From Symsagittifera roscoffensis (Eukaryota > Xenacoelomorpha > Acoela > Convolutidae), in the NCBI RefSeq assembly GCF_963678635.1, contig NC_087063.1:4502580-4566579 (forward strand): a stretch of DNA of 64,000 bases. The letters run 5' to 3'. This document shows, piece after piece, positions 21,042 through 32,446 of this stretch (position 1 is its first letter; the number at the start of each line of letters is the position of its first letter). Made by a program: the position numbers and the translations under genes. The notes under the pieces were generated by a model. It did no database searches. It was not told the DNA's origin and saw only the letters and a program-made list of their open reading frames with translations.

Positions 21042-22304
21042 GTTTGATTGCGGCTATTACGTGTACGTTCAATATTTGAGAATCGCGCTCTTTTCCGATT
21101 TCACCCCCTGTTTATTCTTCTGTTTGAAGCACTATTTACACATGCGAGCATGTGAGCGTAGTGTTTTAGTATGACTCTACTTTTTTCCCAACCTACTTCG
21201 CAAATAAAAGTGCTCATTTGGTGGCACTTTTGCTTTAATCACAATCTACTGTAGGATCGGAAATTTCGTAGTATCGGTTGTCGGCTTTGTTTGTGGCTTG
21301 TGTTTTTTTTGTTGTTCAAGCGTCTGTGACTGAAAGGGAAGAACATGAGACTCAAAACTGAAGGTTACAGGCTGAATTAAGCAGAAAGGAAAAGTTTTAT
21401 TAATTCGAGGCTTATTTCTACCTTCTCTAATTTCACTTGTTAGAGCTTAATTTTATTTATCGCGCTGGTGTTTGCGAAACGCAGCTTCGTATTTGTGTCC
21501 AATGTGTCGTAATGGATTGAAACTTTGTAATTTAAGAAAAGTCATGAATATTTTCCAAATATGACAGAATTATATTATACCAGTCAGACTTTTTTCGGGA
21601 TTACTTCTTTGAAATTTTTTATTGCAGCTCGAATCGCTTCGCAATGAAAAAATGCAATTTTAAGTTGAAAATTGAAAAATCACACTGCAAGGCAAGAATT
21701 TCCGCCGCATATATTTTTTAATTCTTACACTTGTCATTAAAAAACGAATTCAAACCCCAGCGTATGTTTAAAACTATAAAAAATTGGGAATTCAAGTGAA
21801 CTTTTATCTCACAAGTTAGTTTAACTAGATCATCCAAATCCAGAAAACTTTCAGATACTCAACATTTTCCGAAGTGAAAGAAAATATATGTGTTCAAAAT
21901 GGCTAGTAAATTTTTTTTATGTTCAAGGAGTCAACTGTCTTTAGATAAAAACATGAAAAAATTCTTTTTTGATCCAGCTGTCTCAAATTAGGTTATTTTT
22001 GTCAAAAAAACTGTCAATAATACCTTGTTCTCTTGAAACTCAAAGAGCTTTAAGGCGGCCTTATATTTGTTTCTTCGAAATTCGAAAATTGACGTTTTTT
22101 CAAAAAACAACTTTTTTTTTTCTTGCGTTCATTGACTCTTTTTCATTGCCTATGTTTTGATAAGTATTTTATTTCAATTAATTAAAACGTTTTCTGAGAT
22201 CTGAAGATGGATGATTTTTCTCTCCCACTCCCCCACAAAAATTCTATTCCCCCTCTCCCACAAAAAAAATTGAACTCTTATTGTATGGTTGGTCTTTGTT
22301 GTAG
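21042..22304 (+). other. Presumed intron of the Schlafen-like gene
   Basis: AT-rich and non-coding. Near 22205-22240 it has a stretch (GATGGATGATTTTTCTCTCC) like the body of the SINE at 5940. It ends in the acceptor TTTGTTGTAG. Confidence 0.5.
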
Positions 22305-22518
22305 ACCTTACGGAGACATAATTTTTTCCCGAGTCCTGGACGAAAGCGGAGAGCCGATAGACGAACTGTTTGTGCTGCAAGTGAAGCTGCCGAAGATTCT
22401 TCTCAGAATCAACAATGAGACGCCTCAATTTTTCTTAAATGGAAACTTCTGGAAACGAAATCCAGTCGGGGAAGTTTACAGAGTCCACAGAACGAAAAGT
22501 AATATCCAGCTCATGTAG
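22305..22518 (+). CDS. Schlafen-like AlbA_2 domain protein, exon 2 and stop
   Basis: After the acceptor TTTGTTGTAG the frame reads PYGDIIFSRVLDESG, then ELFVLQVKLPK and FFLNGNFWKRN, ending TAG at 22516-22518. This is the second half expected for AlbA_2: a beta strand with VLQV, then a short segment before an aromatic NGxFWKRN-like stretch. Charge pattern and codon use look like real coding sequence in an AT-rich background. The link with exon 1 rests on fold order, distance (1.3 kb) and phase, not on a strong donor. Confidence 0.55.
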
Positions 22519-23727
22519 ATTTTATAGATACTTTAATTCTATGGATTTTATTTAGCCAGATTATGCCGTTTTGAGTTTTCAGATTACATTCAAAGTGAAT
22601 TGATGGCCAAGTTCAATTTGAGCGCTTTGCTTTGACCCTGAAATTACATTCAGGCGTTGCTCTAATGCGTCGAGATAAAACCATTGCTAAAATTATTTTG
22701 ATCGTAGATTTGAGGGACGTTCATTTGTAATAGCAAGTGTCGAGGAATATGCCGAAGATTTTAATTTTTTTTTTCAGTATAAAGTATTGATTTTTTTCAG
22801 GATGAAGTTCTGAAAGTTTTTCACGTTCAAATTTGTATTTTCACGGATTGACTTTTGAAGCTCTTTTTGAATTCAAATTCTTTTGCTGCAAGAAAAGGAA
22901 ATTACTGTCTCCGATAACGAAGTTCAAATGGCGCGAAAACACGGGAATGAGTTTAAAAAATGAATTCCATATTTCAGAATTTCGAGAGCGAAAAATATCT
23001 ATTGAGCTAGTTTTCTCAATTTAGGTTATTTTAATTTAAAAAAGTGTCGACCATAAAATATTCATGAAAATCAAAGATCTCTAAGGTGATATATTTTGAT
23101 GCTAGACCAGTAAATCGATGTATCAGTAAACCGAAAACCAATTGATGTAATTATTACGTAAATCGGTTTACTGATCTGGTAATTTACTGACACATCGGTT
23201 TACTGTATGCACCCCGTTTTTTTGTCTTTGAGATGTTTGAAAAAATTAAAGTTCTTCAAAAAAAACTATCCTTTTGTTGGGTCTCGTTAAGATCATTCAC
23301 ACTTTTCCAACTGTATTTAGACTAATTTTAATGTTTTTCCCTCAGGGCTGCGAACGATTAGAAAATGGGCCTTGTTTTGTTTTTTTGAAGTGCTATTTAT
23401 TGTTTTAATGAAATTTGGTGAGAACGGTTTGAAGCAAGCTCATATCAGTTCATTTATTACATTCATAATAGAAGTGTAAGTGTTCTCAGCGACCGAGCTT
23501 GATTTTCAATTGTTAATCACTGTCGGCTTTGTGTTTGTTACACCATCGTTTTATTTATTTTCTGTTGTAGCTTTCGAATTTATTACGATATTTTTCAAAG
23601 TGATTCTATTTTGTTTTAAACTTTTTGCAACTGAAGAATACGTAGCATTTGCGCAGACCGTGAGAATTATGAGATAATTTGATTCAAATGATTTGCAGGT
23701 TGATAAATGAAAACCAATCTAATTTCA
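22519..23727. other. Intergenic / 5' UTR intron region
   Basis: No gene seen. It contains relatives of the repeat near 8710-8830, and a nested inverted repeat at about 23105-23215 built from CAGTAAACCGA and TCGGTTTACTG blocks. It ends with an acceptor-like AATTTCAG at 23721-23728, 24 bases before the next start codon. Confidence 0.5.
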
Positions 23728-23739
23728 GTTTTACTTTGA

Positions 23740-23799
23740 ATGTTCTCTTCAAATGACCGACGACAATATTTTATACGACAGTATCGAAGCGTCATTTGA
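23740..23799 (+). promoter_or_regulatory. Overlapping upstream ORF, 19 codons
   Basis: An ATG at 23740 opens a frame that ends TGA at 23797-23799, out of frame with and overlapping the main start at 23753. If the leader begins at or above the acceptor at 23728 this uORF is in the mRNA and could lower initiation at the main ATG. Confidence 0.35.
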
Positions 23800-26700
23800 C
23801 CCAAATATTCAGCAGATACAGAACCCGTACCCTCCGACTCACAACCCGAAGTTCAGATCCCGCCTAGCGAATCACGGACCGCCAGGTGTTTCCGATTCAT
23901 TTGATTACCAATATGTAGACGTTAATGGGGACTACTCGATTCTAGATCCAAATCCGACCACTGAAAGGTATCCATTACAGTCTAACCAGGAGTATCAAAA
24001 TGATGATGCTTATGGAAACGGATACCCGACGAGTGGCCAGGAGTATTTAGCCGATGACGACACATTGCCGACGGAAGATCCCTCGTTTTATTACGACTCG
24101 GTTGACGCTACGGCTATGGGATACGGTGGCTATAACCCCGCGGGCAATAGATACGTAAACGAAACCCATCCTTGCGGACAACAAAACGGACCTCAAAATT
24201 ATCAACGCGAAGTCGATGACCATTTCTATCCTCACAGCCAGTTTAGCACTAATAATGTACATAGTTCAGTTATGCAAGATAGCTTAGAAGTTACAAACAA
24301 TGATTTCAGTCGCTACGAAGACGTGAACGCAGCCATAATGACTCCTTCTAACATCAATTCTAACAGAAGAAGCCAACAGCGCGATAGGTCACTGACGATA
24401 AACGAACCGACAATGTCATTTGGCAGCACTGATGCTGGGCAGCCAGTTTACACTGGTCAACCGTATTACAATCCGGATGCCGACGCGCACCAACATGCGA
24501 TGAACATCCAGTCAAGTTGGAGAGGTTATCACACCAGAAAAACTCACGAAGATCAACACCCGGTGGCTGGTAGTTATCTCCCGCAAGATGAATCGAGTTA
24601 CGAAGATTATAACACCCGGCTGCCCGAAGGCTTCGAACCCTCGCAAGTACCAGAAAGTTACGATCATGACAAACATGCGACAGTGATTCAGAAAAATTAC
24701 AAGGGATACAGGGCCCGCAAAGATTACAAAGCGAAAAGAGAGCGAGCTAAGCAAGCTAAAGTTATTCAGTCGAGTTATCGTGGTTACAAAGCAAGGAAAA
24801 AGTTTGTAAGTGAGCATCATATTAGAGCAGATTCTGTGAAGACTCATTTCGAAAATGAAGACGATTTTCTGGAACGCGACAGGGCAGCTGTGAAAATTCA
24901 GTCGAACTATAGAGGTCACAAGACTCGGAAGGAAATTTCGAAACGTAAAGGTAGTTCGAAGGCAGAAAATGAAGATGCGGAGATTATTCAAGCCGCCGCT
25001 AGAGGTCGAAAGAACCGAAAAGAAGCGAACGACGATCAATATCGTCACGAAAAAGCAACTGTGATTCAAGCGAACTACCGAGGCTACAAAACTAGAAAGG
25101 ATTTGGACAAAAATAATAATGAAGAAGATGATGTTCAAGTGGTTCAAGCTGCGGCTAAGGGCTACAAGTCTCGCAAGAAGTTCGCAGAAGAGAAAGAACA
25201 GAACCAAAAAGCGATCGTGATTCAGGCAAATTACAGAGGCTATAGAGCCAGAAAAGATTTGAAAGGATCCGATGGTTCTGACGACGGAAACGAAAGCGAC
25301 GACGCTAGAGTTATTCAAGCAGCAGCGAGGGGCTACAAATCACGAACCGACATAAAAGGGGGAAAAGAAAGTGACGACGAAGAACACGCTGACATAATTC
25401 AAGCACGAGTGAGAGGATACCAAGATCGCAAGGAGCTTGAAAAACAGCGACACATGAATAAAAAGGCGACTGTTATTCAATCTCATTACAGAGGATACAG
25501 AGCTAGGAAAGGATTAGAAGAGGATGACAATGGCGATGATGTAAATAGTGATGATGTTGGAGCTATTCAAGCCGGTGCCAAGGGATACCAAACTAGACAG
25601 AATTATAGCCAGGATTCAAAAGAAGCAGATGTGATCCAGGCACATGTGAAAGGATACCAGACTCGAAAAGAGAGAGTTAAGGATGTGAAAAGATATGATT
25701 CGAGAGATCGAACTGACTTGGGAAGTACCGACGATGACCGAAAAGACAGGAAAAAAACCAATGACGAGAAAGATAATGCTGAACAAATCCAAGCGAGTGT
25801 GAAAGGGTATCAAGTCAGAAAGAAATACAACGAGGATAAAAACATGGAAGCGGCCTGGGATCGAAACCGAAGACTGCAGCAGCAGCAAAAACGTGAACAA
25901 ATGAAGCCAAACAAAGGTCAAATTCAAGTTGGACCAAGAAAGTATACCGAGTATTTGGACCACAATCAATGGGCAAAGCGACAAGAGAAGAAGAAATCCG
26001 GAGAACCTGTATCGAGACTACCAACAGTGTTGAATTCAGCAGAAGGAAGTGAAAAGAGGTCCAAAATGCAAAACCAAACGCCAAGTAAAAACTCGAATGT
26101 ATCGTTTTCGGAACCATATCACGAACAGAACGACGTCAGGAGTTACCCTAAAAGTCCAATTCCGCCAAATACACGAGAGTTTTCAGATATTACCTCAGTT
26201 TATTCTGAAGACGAAAGTGTTGTACAGAAACGAGAGCGAGAAAGATTGAAGAATAAATTACTGAAGAAAGAGAAAAGTCCGAGACGAGTGGAGGGAACAA
26301 TCCCGAACAAAGACGAACTCCGCTCGGAAATTCTGGCCGGCGATAGTTACCGTGAACAAAATGGCCACGATCGTCAGCAGCGGAACCACCATAAGAAAGA
26401 AAAGGTACGGGAAAAGCACGCTCGGAAGCCGATGGTGCGTGATTTTTCAGCGGAGACTCTTGACAGTAATCTAGAAGACGACGAAAGTCTGTATGAATTC
26501 GACCCTCAAATCAAAAAAGTTCAAGAGCATCAATTGCGAGGATATCACAAGAAGCCTAGATGGATCAAACAGCCTAAGGATTCCGAGGAGGAAACGTATG
26601 AAGACGAGGAAGATGAAAGTGACGATGGTTTGACTTCGGATGACCAGTACGGATACTATGGCAACGGAGCTCCTATGTACCCCCAATACCCGGGTATGAA

Positions 26701-28012
26701 TGGGATGCCTCAAATGGGACCCCCAGGTGGACATCCTCATGTGGCATTTGTTCCGGTACCCTGGGGTAACATGCACCCCCTTGAACAGACACTGTACGCG
26801 TCGCAGATGGGACCCGGTGGTATGCCAATGTTCTCGGGACAGTACCCGCAACATATGCTACCTCAACAGCAGCAGCAGCAGGACGCACATGGTGATAGGA
26901 ATCAGCATCAAACGAAAATCGCTACAGCTAAAAAGGTCCCGGCTCCTCCACCGGGAAAGGATTTCGTAGAAAAAAATAAAAGTAAAGCCGTTCAAAGAGA
27001 GCAAGAAAAAGGAAGCTACAAGCACATCGCTTTGAAGACTAAGAAAGTCAAAAGTGAACCAGAAGTTTCTCAGACTAATAAGGTTGAAAAGGCAAAAGAA
27101 ACGCGGAAATCTAAAGAAACTGGTCTGATCGAGGCTCGAACCACCGCCAGTGACAACCATCACGTGAAAGTTGACATAAACTTAAACATTCCTCCTGAAC
27201 AATTGGCTGCCATGCTGGGAATCGATCCTAGTACACTTTCACCTCGTCAACATTTTACTATCAATACAACAACTGATAAGTCACCAGATAGACGAAGGAA
27301 TGCACAGCAAAAAGCGATCAGAGAGTCAAACGAAGCTCCGTTTTCGAACAGAAATCAGCACGAACAGGAAAGACAAACGCACAGACGAAATGTCGCTATG
27401 CAAGAACCGATGATAAATAACTACACTGACGAGCGAAGAGGCCAAGCGAAACCAAAGGAACCTAACCCTTACTCCAAGATCCCGCCGATTCCCCAGAACG
27501 CCAAAAATCAGAGGCAAAATAATCAGGACACGCACCCGAAAACCGATGTATCGCCTCAACGAAAACAGCAACAAATGCAAAATAAAACACCAAGTCAACA
27601 GCCGCCGAAACCGGTGTTTTATAAACCGTATACGCTGGAAGATTACAAGAACCTGAATCTGGATGTTAAACTTCCCGTCCATTTGGGACCCGAGTTTGAT
27701 AAAATAGAGGAGCGAAGAAAAGTCAGGGATAAACAATCTTCATATGCGAAAGTGGTGCATGAACAAAATATGCACCATATCAAGACGATGAACAAGTTTG
27801 AAAAGCCGAGTGATATTAAGCAGAATAGGTTGTCGAGAAGGAAAGTCGGGCTGGAGTATTCGAAAAGTGTACCGAAACCGAAACAGCCGGAGTACAAAAA
27901 CGAACATGACGATGACGAGGAGTCGCCGCCTATGACTCAAGATATGCAGAGGCTGGAAGAACTGAAAAGGCGTCACGAAATGGACAAGTCAGCGGTAGCT
28001 AGCACCACTTGA
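23753..28012 (+). CDS. IQ-motif-repeat protein with JHY-like C-terminus
   Basis: An intron-free frame of 1419 codons. The N-terminal 245 residues are Tyr/Asn/Asp-rich with no recognised domain. Residues of about 249-693 hold 14 IQ-like motifs (pattern IQxxxRGYxxRK), largely alternating an Asn/Tyr type (ATVIQANYRGYKTRK) and an Ala type (VIQAAARGYKSR), with acidic spacers. IQ motifs bind calmodulin or EF-hand light chains. A charged coil-like part follows, then a Pro/Gly/Met-rich stretch (about 965-1046) with a short polyGln. The last 130 residues (YTLEDYKNLNLDVKL, LGPEFDKIEERR, LEYSKSVPKPK, RRHEMDKSAVA) resemble, from memory, the C-terminus of vertebrate JHY, a ciliogenesis protein. The JHY link is tentative. 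Confidence 0.9.
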   Translation: MTDDNILYDSIEASFDPNIQQIQNPYPPTHNPKFRSRLANHGPPGVSDSFDYQYVDVNGDYSILDPNPTTERYPLQSNQEYQNDDAYGNGYPTSGQEYLADDDTLPTEDPSFYYDSVDATAMGYGGYNPAGNRYVNETHPCGQQNGPQNYQREVDDHFYPHSQFSTNNVHSSVMQDSLEVTNNDFSRYEDVNAAIMTPSNINSNRRSQQRDRSLTINEPTMSFGSTDAGQPVYTGQPYYNPDADAHQHAMNIQSSWRGYHTRKTHEDQHPVAGSYLPQDESSYEDYNTRLPEGFEPSQVPESYDHDKHATVIQKNYKGYRARKDYKAKRERAKQAKVIQSSYRGYKARKKFVSEHHIRADSVKTHFENEDDFLERDRAAVKIQSNYRGHKTRKEISKRKGSSKAENEDAEIIQAAARGRKNRKEANDDQYRHEKATVIQANYRGYKTRKDLDKNNNEEDDVQVVQAAAKGYKSRKKFAEEKEQNQKAIVIQANYRGYRARKDLKGSDGSDDGNESDDARVIQAAARGYKSRTDIKGGKESDDEEHADIIQARVRGYQDRKELEKQRHMNKKATVIQSHYRGYRARKGLEEDDNGDDVNSDDVGAIQAGAKGYQTRQNYSQDSKEADVIQAHVKGYQTRKERVKDVKRYDSRDRTDLGSTDDDRKDRKKTNDEKDNAEQIQASVKGYQVRKKYNEDKNMEAAWDRNRRLQQQQKREQMKPNKGQIQVGPRKYTEYLDHNQWAKRQEKKKSGEPVSRLPTVLNSAEGSEKRSKMQNQTPSKNSNVSFSEPYHEQNDVRSYPKSPIPPNTREFSDITSVYSEDESVVQKRERERLKNKLLKKEKSPRRVEGTIPNKDELRSEILAGDSYREQNGHDRQQRNHHKKEKVREKHARKPMVRDFSAETLDSNLEDDESLYEFDPQIKKVQEHQLRGYHKKPRWIKQPKDSEEETYEDEEDESDDGLTSDDQYGYYGNGAPMYPQYPGMNGMPQMGPPGGHPHVAFVPVPWGNMHPLEQTLYASQMGPGGMPMFSGQYPQHMLPQQQQQQDAHGDRNQHQTKIATAKKVPAPPPGKDFVEKNKSKAVQREQEKGSYKHIALKTKKVKSEPEVSQTNKVEKAKETRKSKETGLIEARTTASDNHHVKVDINLNIPPEQLAAMLGIDPSTLSPRQHFTINTTTDKSPDRRRNAQQKAIRESNEAPFSNRNQHEQERQTHRRNVAMQEPMINNYTDERRGQAKPKEPNPYSKIPPIPQNAKNQRQNNQDTHPKTDVSPQRKQQQMQNKTPSQQPPKPVFYKPYTLEDYKNLNLDVKLPVHLGPEFDKIEERRKVRDKQSSYAKVVHEQNMHHIKTMNKFEKPSDIKQNRLSRRKVGLEYSKSVPKPKQPEYKNEHDDDEESPPMTQDMQRLEELKRRHEMDKSAVASTT

Positions 28013-28052
28013 AGTTAAGAAAAAAAGAATCATAACTGATCTCTAACCCTCA

Positions 28053-28058
28053 AATAAA
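28053..28058 (+). terminator. Poly(A) signal AATAAA
   Basis: 41 bases after the IQ-protein stop; a second AATAAA lies at 28143-28148. Confidence 0.6.
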
Positions 28059-28148
28059 GGACTGTTGATTTTATTTTTGTTTCATTTTTTGAAATATATA
28101 TAATTCGTATTATCGCCTTATGTATATAGTGTTGATATTGTAAATAAA

Positions 28149-31100
28149 ATTCTGAAAATTTTTCAAATTAGGGTGAATTATAGAAATATAAAATAATATT
28201 TTAGAATTGCAAAATTTACTCATATTTTCAAAATTACCAAGGTTTCAAGCAAAAGATTGGAGAAATACTGCTAATACGTGCTAAAAAGACGTGAGCCAGG
28301 CAATAAGCTGCAATCCATTAGAGTCGTCGGTTAATCTTTTCTTGTTTTCAAATGTTATATCATTCTTCTTTGTAGATATTGAAAGAACAGGTTGGAAAAA
28401 TTTACCCTGTTCAAAACCTTAAAAAGTTTCTTTGAAAGCGTCAATTGGCCAATAATTTGAATTGTTAGCGGAACCGTGCCAACAATAACGTTTTGGGGCA
28501 CTTTTTCATGTTCACTTTAAATTTGGAAAATATTGGCGTCAAAGGAGCATTTATAACAAAAAAATTTTAGATAGCTCGGGCTCCGATAATTGGATTTCAT
28601 CATGAAGTTGGCTCGGTCCTGGTTTTCAAAAAGGAATACCAAAAATAACTCCTCGAAAAATAAGCCAAGAGCAAAATAAACAACCAGATATCCTTGCTTA
28701 ATTAAAAGATTTCATTTTGAGAAAACGTGCCAAACTGAGAAATATCTTTATCATTTATGCTTTAAACAAAACTGAATTCCAGTCAGAATATCCAATTTAT
28801 GGCACACTAGATACAGATAGGATTCGAAAGTTGTTAAGATTCATGAAATAACTCTTGGTATAAATTTGTGTTAAGTTCTTTTTTGCTCAAAATGAGTTTA
28901 GTAAAAATGAGCTTCGAAGTGCTCTGATACAAAAACCAATTTGCAATATTACTATTTTTAGCAATGAAATTTTTCCAATAAAATTTCAATCTTGTGAAAA
29001 ATGTTTTTCTCATGTTTGGTTTCATAGAATGATGCCTAGTTAATATATAATCTGTCGAAAAAAATATAAAAACCATTTTTTTTATCCAGAATGGAAAATT
29101 TTAACTTTGACGTCGTTCCACCAAAAAAATTTGATTGTTAGTATGCTTCAATTATGAATACTTATTGTTCCGACCATTTGAAAAACGCGGAGAAACTCTG
29201 TATTCGGGAGAATTTGAGTTTTTCCACGCATAATTAGGTACCTTTATAAATCTTGGGATTGGATGGAATTAGTTACCATATTAAAACCCTTTTGGTCTTG
29301 ACTTGAATGACACTAAAAAGTTCGAACATTTTTTCTCAGTCTTGACAAACACTAATTTCGAGCTAATAAGGTCAGCTTGCAGCTAGCTTATTTAAGGCGT
29401 TAAAATTTAGTTTCACTCGAGCAAACTTAGTTTTTGGAGATTTTAGCAAAGTTTTGGTAATCAACATGGGTTCAAAAATAATCTGCAAAATAATAGAAAA
29501 TTTTTTTTACGATTTCCGTTTTTTTTTTCGCCTGTTTCTGCGAAACTTTTTCCAGTTGTCCTATTTGTTTGTTTGTCGAATGAGCCTCATTTCTATTTTT
29601 TGTTCAGATTTTTTGTCACACCACACAGAAAAACGACACTAATATGAAAAAAGTGTATTATTTTGAGACTATTGTCGGAACATTCTGAACTGTTTACATT
29701 GTAGCCGGCTATCTTTGTTTCTGTTTGAATTCAAAATTGCTGGATTTCTTCAAAGCCGATTGGTTCAGCTAGTTAAAGCATGGTTTTTATTGGCAATATG
29801 AATTTAGAAGGTTACTGAAATTCCTGCATTGTCTGTGAAACTTGTGTAGTATACCTTAAATAGCAAAATAACAAGATTTGAATTTTTTATCAAAAGCTTT
29901 GAGGCTGAAAAAAACTTAAAGGAAAATAAGCTGGTAGCTGCTCTATTTGTAAATTGTTACTTAAAACATGAAATTTTCTCAAAAAATGAAAACATTTTGT
30001 AACAAAGTTTTTGCTTAAAATTTAAAATTTTGCACATTTTGAAAGATGTTTTTTGGTTGTTCGCAAATATCCACATAATGAACAAGACACGAGATGATAA
30101 TACTATGATTGAAAAAAAAAATTAATTTTGTTAGAAACCAAACCGATAGATTATCGAAAAACTCGCTGACGGTTTTACGCATTTAGCACAAATTTGGCTC
30201 TATTTTGGCTCTCTATTTTTTGTACTTTGTCACCTTTTTTAATTTGAAAACTTTTGATCTTTTTAATGGATTTTTATCCGTCATCTTGATTTTTTAATGC
30301 CGAGGGTGTCGATTCCACCAGGGTGGGTTTGTCTCGAAATGTTTTGTTCAAAACTTAGTTTAAAAAAAACTAAACGCACTGGATTGGCTGCTTAAATCTT
30401 TTTAGTTTTCGAGATATGGCGAATTGTGCTTTTTTGATTTTGCTTAAAAAATTGAATTAAAAAAACTCGCCGATCTCAAAATTCTCAACCGTAATGGTGG
30501 GGATCGGCCAGGGTTTTTTCAGGGGGCGTTGTCAGGGTACAAATCCGGCCTCTACTTTTTACTGCTCAGCTCTTTTCAGGTTTCCGAGATTTGGCTTTTC
30601 TCATGATTTTTTCAATCTTTTTTTTCAATTTAAAACTTCGATTTAAAACTAACTACAAGAAACTGAAATTCTTAACCCTTTAGTGCGATGCTGTCAGGGA
30701 ACAATATAGAGCAGCAAATCTGACCTCTAATTTCATCTGCTCAAATCATTTTGGTTATCAAGATATGGCGTTTTTGATTAAAAAAGAAACTCATGATAGA
30801 TGAGCCCAGCTTATCTTCAAGGTTGTTTTAAATATCGCTGTTTTGGTACATACATTCGGAATCTGTTTCGACGTTCAACGATCTATTTGAAGAATCGTCT
30901 GTGCGAGTCTTGCGCTAGTGTTAAATAATATGTTCCACCTGGTCTTGAGATCCTCGTGGTGTGCAACTACACTAAGGGTCAGAAGAAAACTAGAATGTTT
31001 GATAACATTAATTTGTGGACTATGAATTCTTTTTTCTACAAACTACAAAGAGTTGGGCAGCAATTTGTAGCCAAGGTGCTTTAGGGTAACTGAATTGACC

Positions 31101-32446
31101 GGTTAAGTTGAATAAAACAGCCAGAAGTATAGTAGATCTTTCATAACTAATCAGAAAAATATTTTGCTATGGCAGTGAATGAGGAAACAATTCCGCTAAA
31201 AATTATAATGAGTAAGTGTGGGGTTTTTTTTGTTTAGTCAGTCCCTGTTTTGTATTGATTTTGAAGCAATAATTTTTCTCATGGGAACTTTCTGCTATAC
31301 TTACAAAATCTTGAAAAAAAGAACATAAAAACCTTATGTTTTGACTGTTCAAAATGTTTTACTTTGCTGTGAGTGAATTGCGAATTTTGGTTAGTAAGCC
31401 TTATCACATGAGAATATAGACTTTTTTCGAGTTAACAATTATTTAAAAATTCATTTGAATAGCTCGACTTCATTCACGTGCTCTCCGTTACGATTATGCT
31501 CAAGTTCTTGAAAATTTAATTTAAGCTACCGGTCTACTACTTAAAATACTTCTAAGAAACTATATCAGTGCTCTTGATATTGACAATAAATTCAAATATC
31601 TTCGTTTCTCCGGAATAATTGGACTAGAGTTAACTACTACGCCTGCGATTGCAATTGTCGTGGGTTCAAATCCAGGCAGTTTTGTTTTTCAAAACTCCAA
31701 GATAAAAAATTCTGTTTCAAAAAAGTTTCGCCCTGTCGGTTGTCTGATTAAGTTTTTTCGGCTTAGTTGTCGCAACACGGATATTTCTTGTTTTACAAAT
31801 AGTTAAAATATATGATAGCTGGGCTAAAATCCATTCTTCGCTTTTCCAGCAAACACGTTTTTTGAGAAAAGTACTACGCCTGACGTGGTACAGGTCTTAT
31901 ATTCGAAATTGGCGAGAGCCTGCTTTTTTATGCGTAAGTAAATTTTTCTGTTTCGAAATATGTCATTGTTAATTTTTCTGTTTCAAAAAATTTTGGTGTT
32001 CTGTAATTTGTTTTTATTGTAAGTGAAAGAATTATGATCTGTTACTGTAATTTGTAAAATTACTAATTTTGTAGTTTTATCTTGTTTGTTTTTTGCTTAA
32101 AAACTTTGATTGGTCACAATGGTTTCGGCTTATGTTTTATCACAAAAGTGGCCTAATATAGCGTTGTTTTAAAGGTAAAATAGACTTTTATGCTTTTGTG
32201 TGTTTCCGTACGGGGAAGGGCGTAAAAGTTTAGATTTTCAGAATATTTTTTTTCAAAAGTTTTTCAACTGAACACAATCTTGATTTACAAGATTTTTTTC
32301 CAAAACTTTCAATTGAAAAAAATTAGATTTACAGGCAATTTTTGTTTTATAAAACAGGTTTTCAATTGAAGACAATTTTTCTCAGCGGGAGACTAAATTT
32401 TTTCGGCTTGGCTGCCGCTCAATTATTGTGTCTGAATACTAAACAC
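28149..32446. other. Intergenic, no gene seen
   Basis: AT-rich with many poly-A/T runs; open frames are short and low-complexity. Two tRNA-like scraps occur: GGTTCAGCTAGTTAAAGC near 29762 (A box-like) and a block at 31620-31682 ending GGGTTCAAATCCAGGC (B box-like), with a diverged echo of its CTACGCCTG at about 31875. Confidence 0.6.
31618..31682 (+). repeat. tRNA-like sequence / SINE head
   Basis: It has a B box-like GGGTTCAAATCC preceded by a tRNA-length stretch containing ACTACGCCTGCGATTGCAAT. No clean fold, so probably a SINE or tRNA relic. Confidence 0.3.

Noticed and set aside
24512-25318. 268-codon open frame on the minus strand
   Set aside because: It lies opposite the IQ repeats. 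The repeated codon pattern of the sense strand keeps stops out of this frame; the product is a repetitive hydrophobic shadow.
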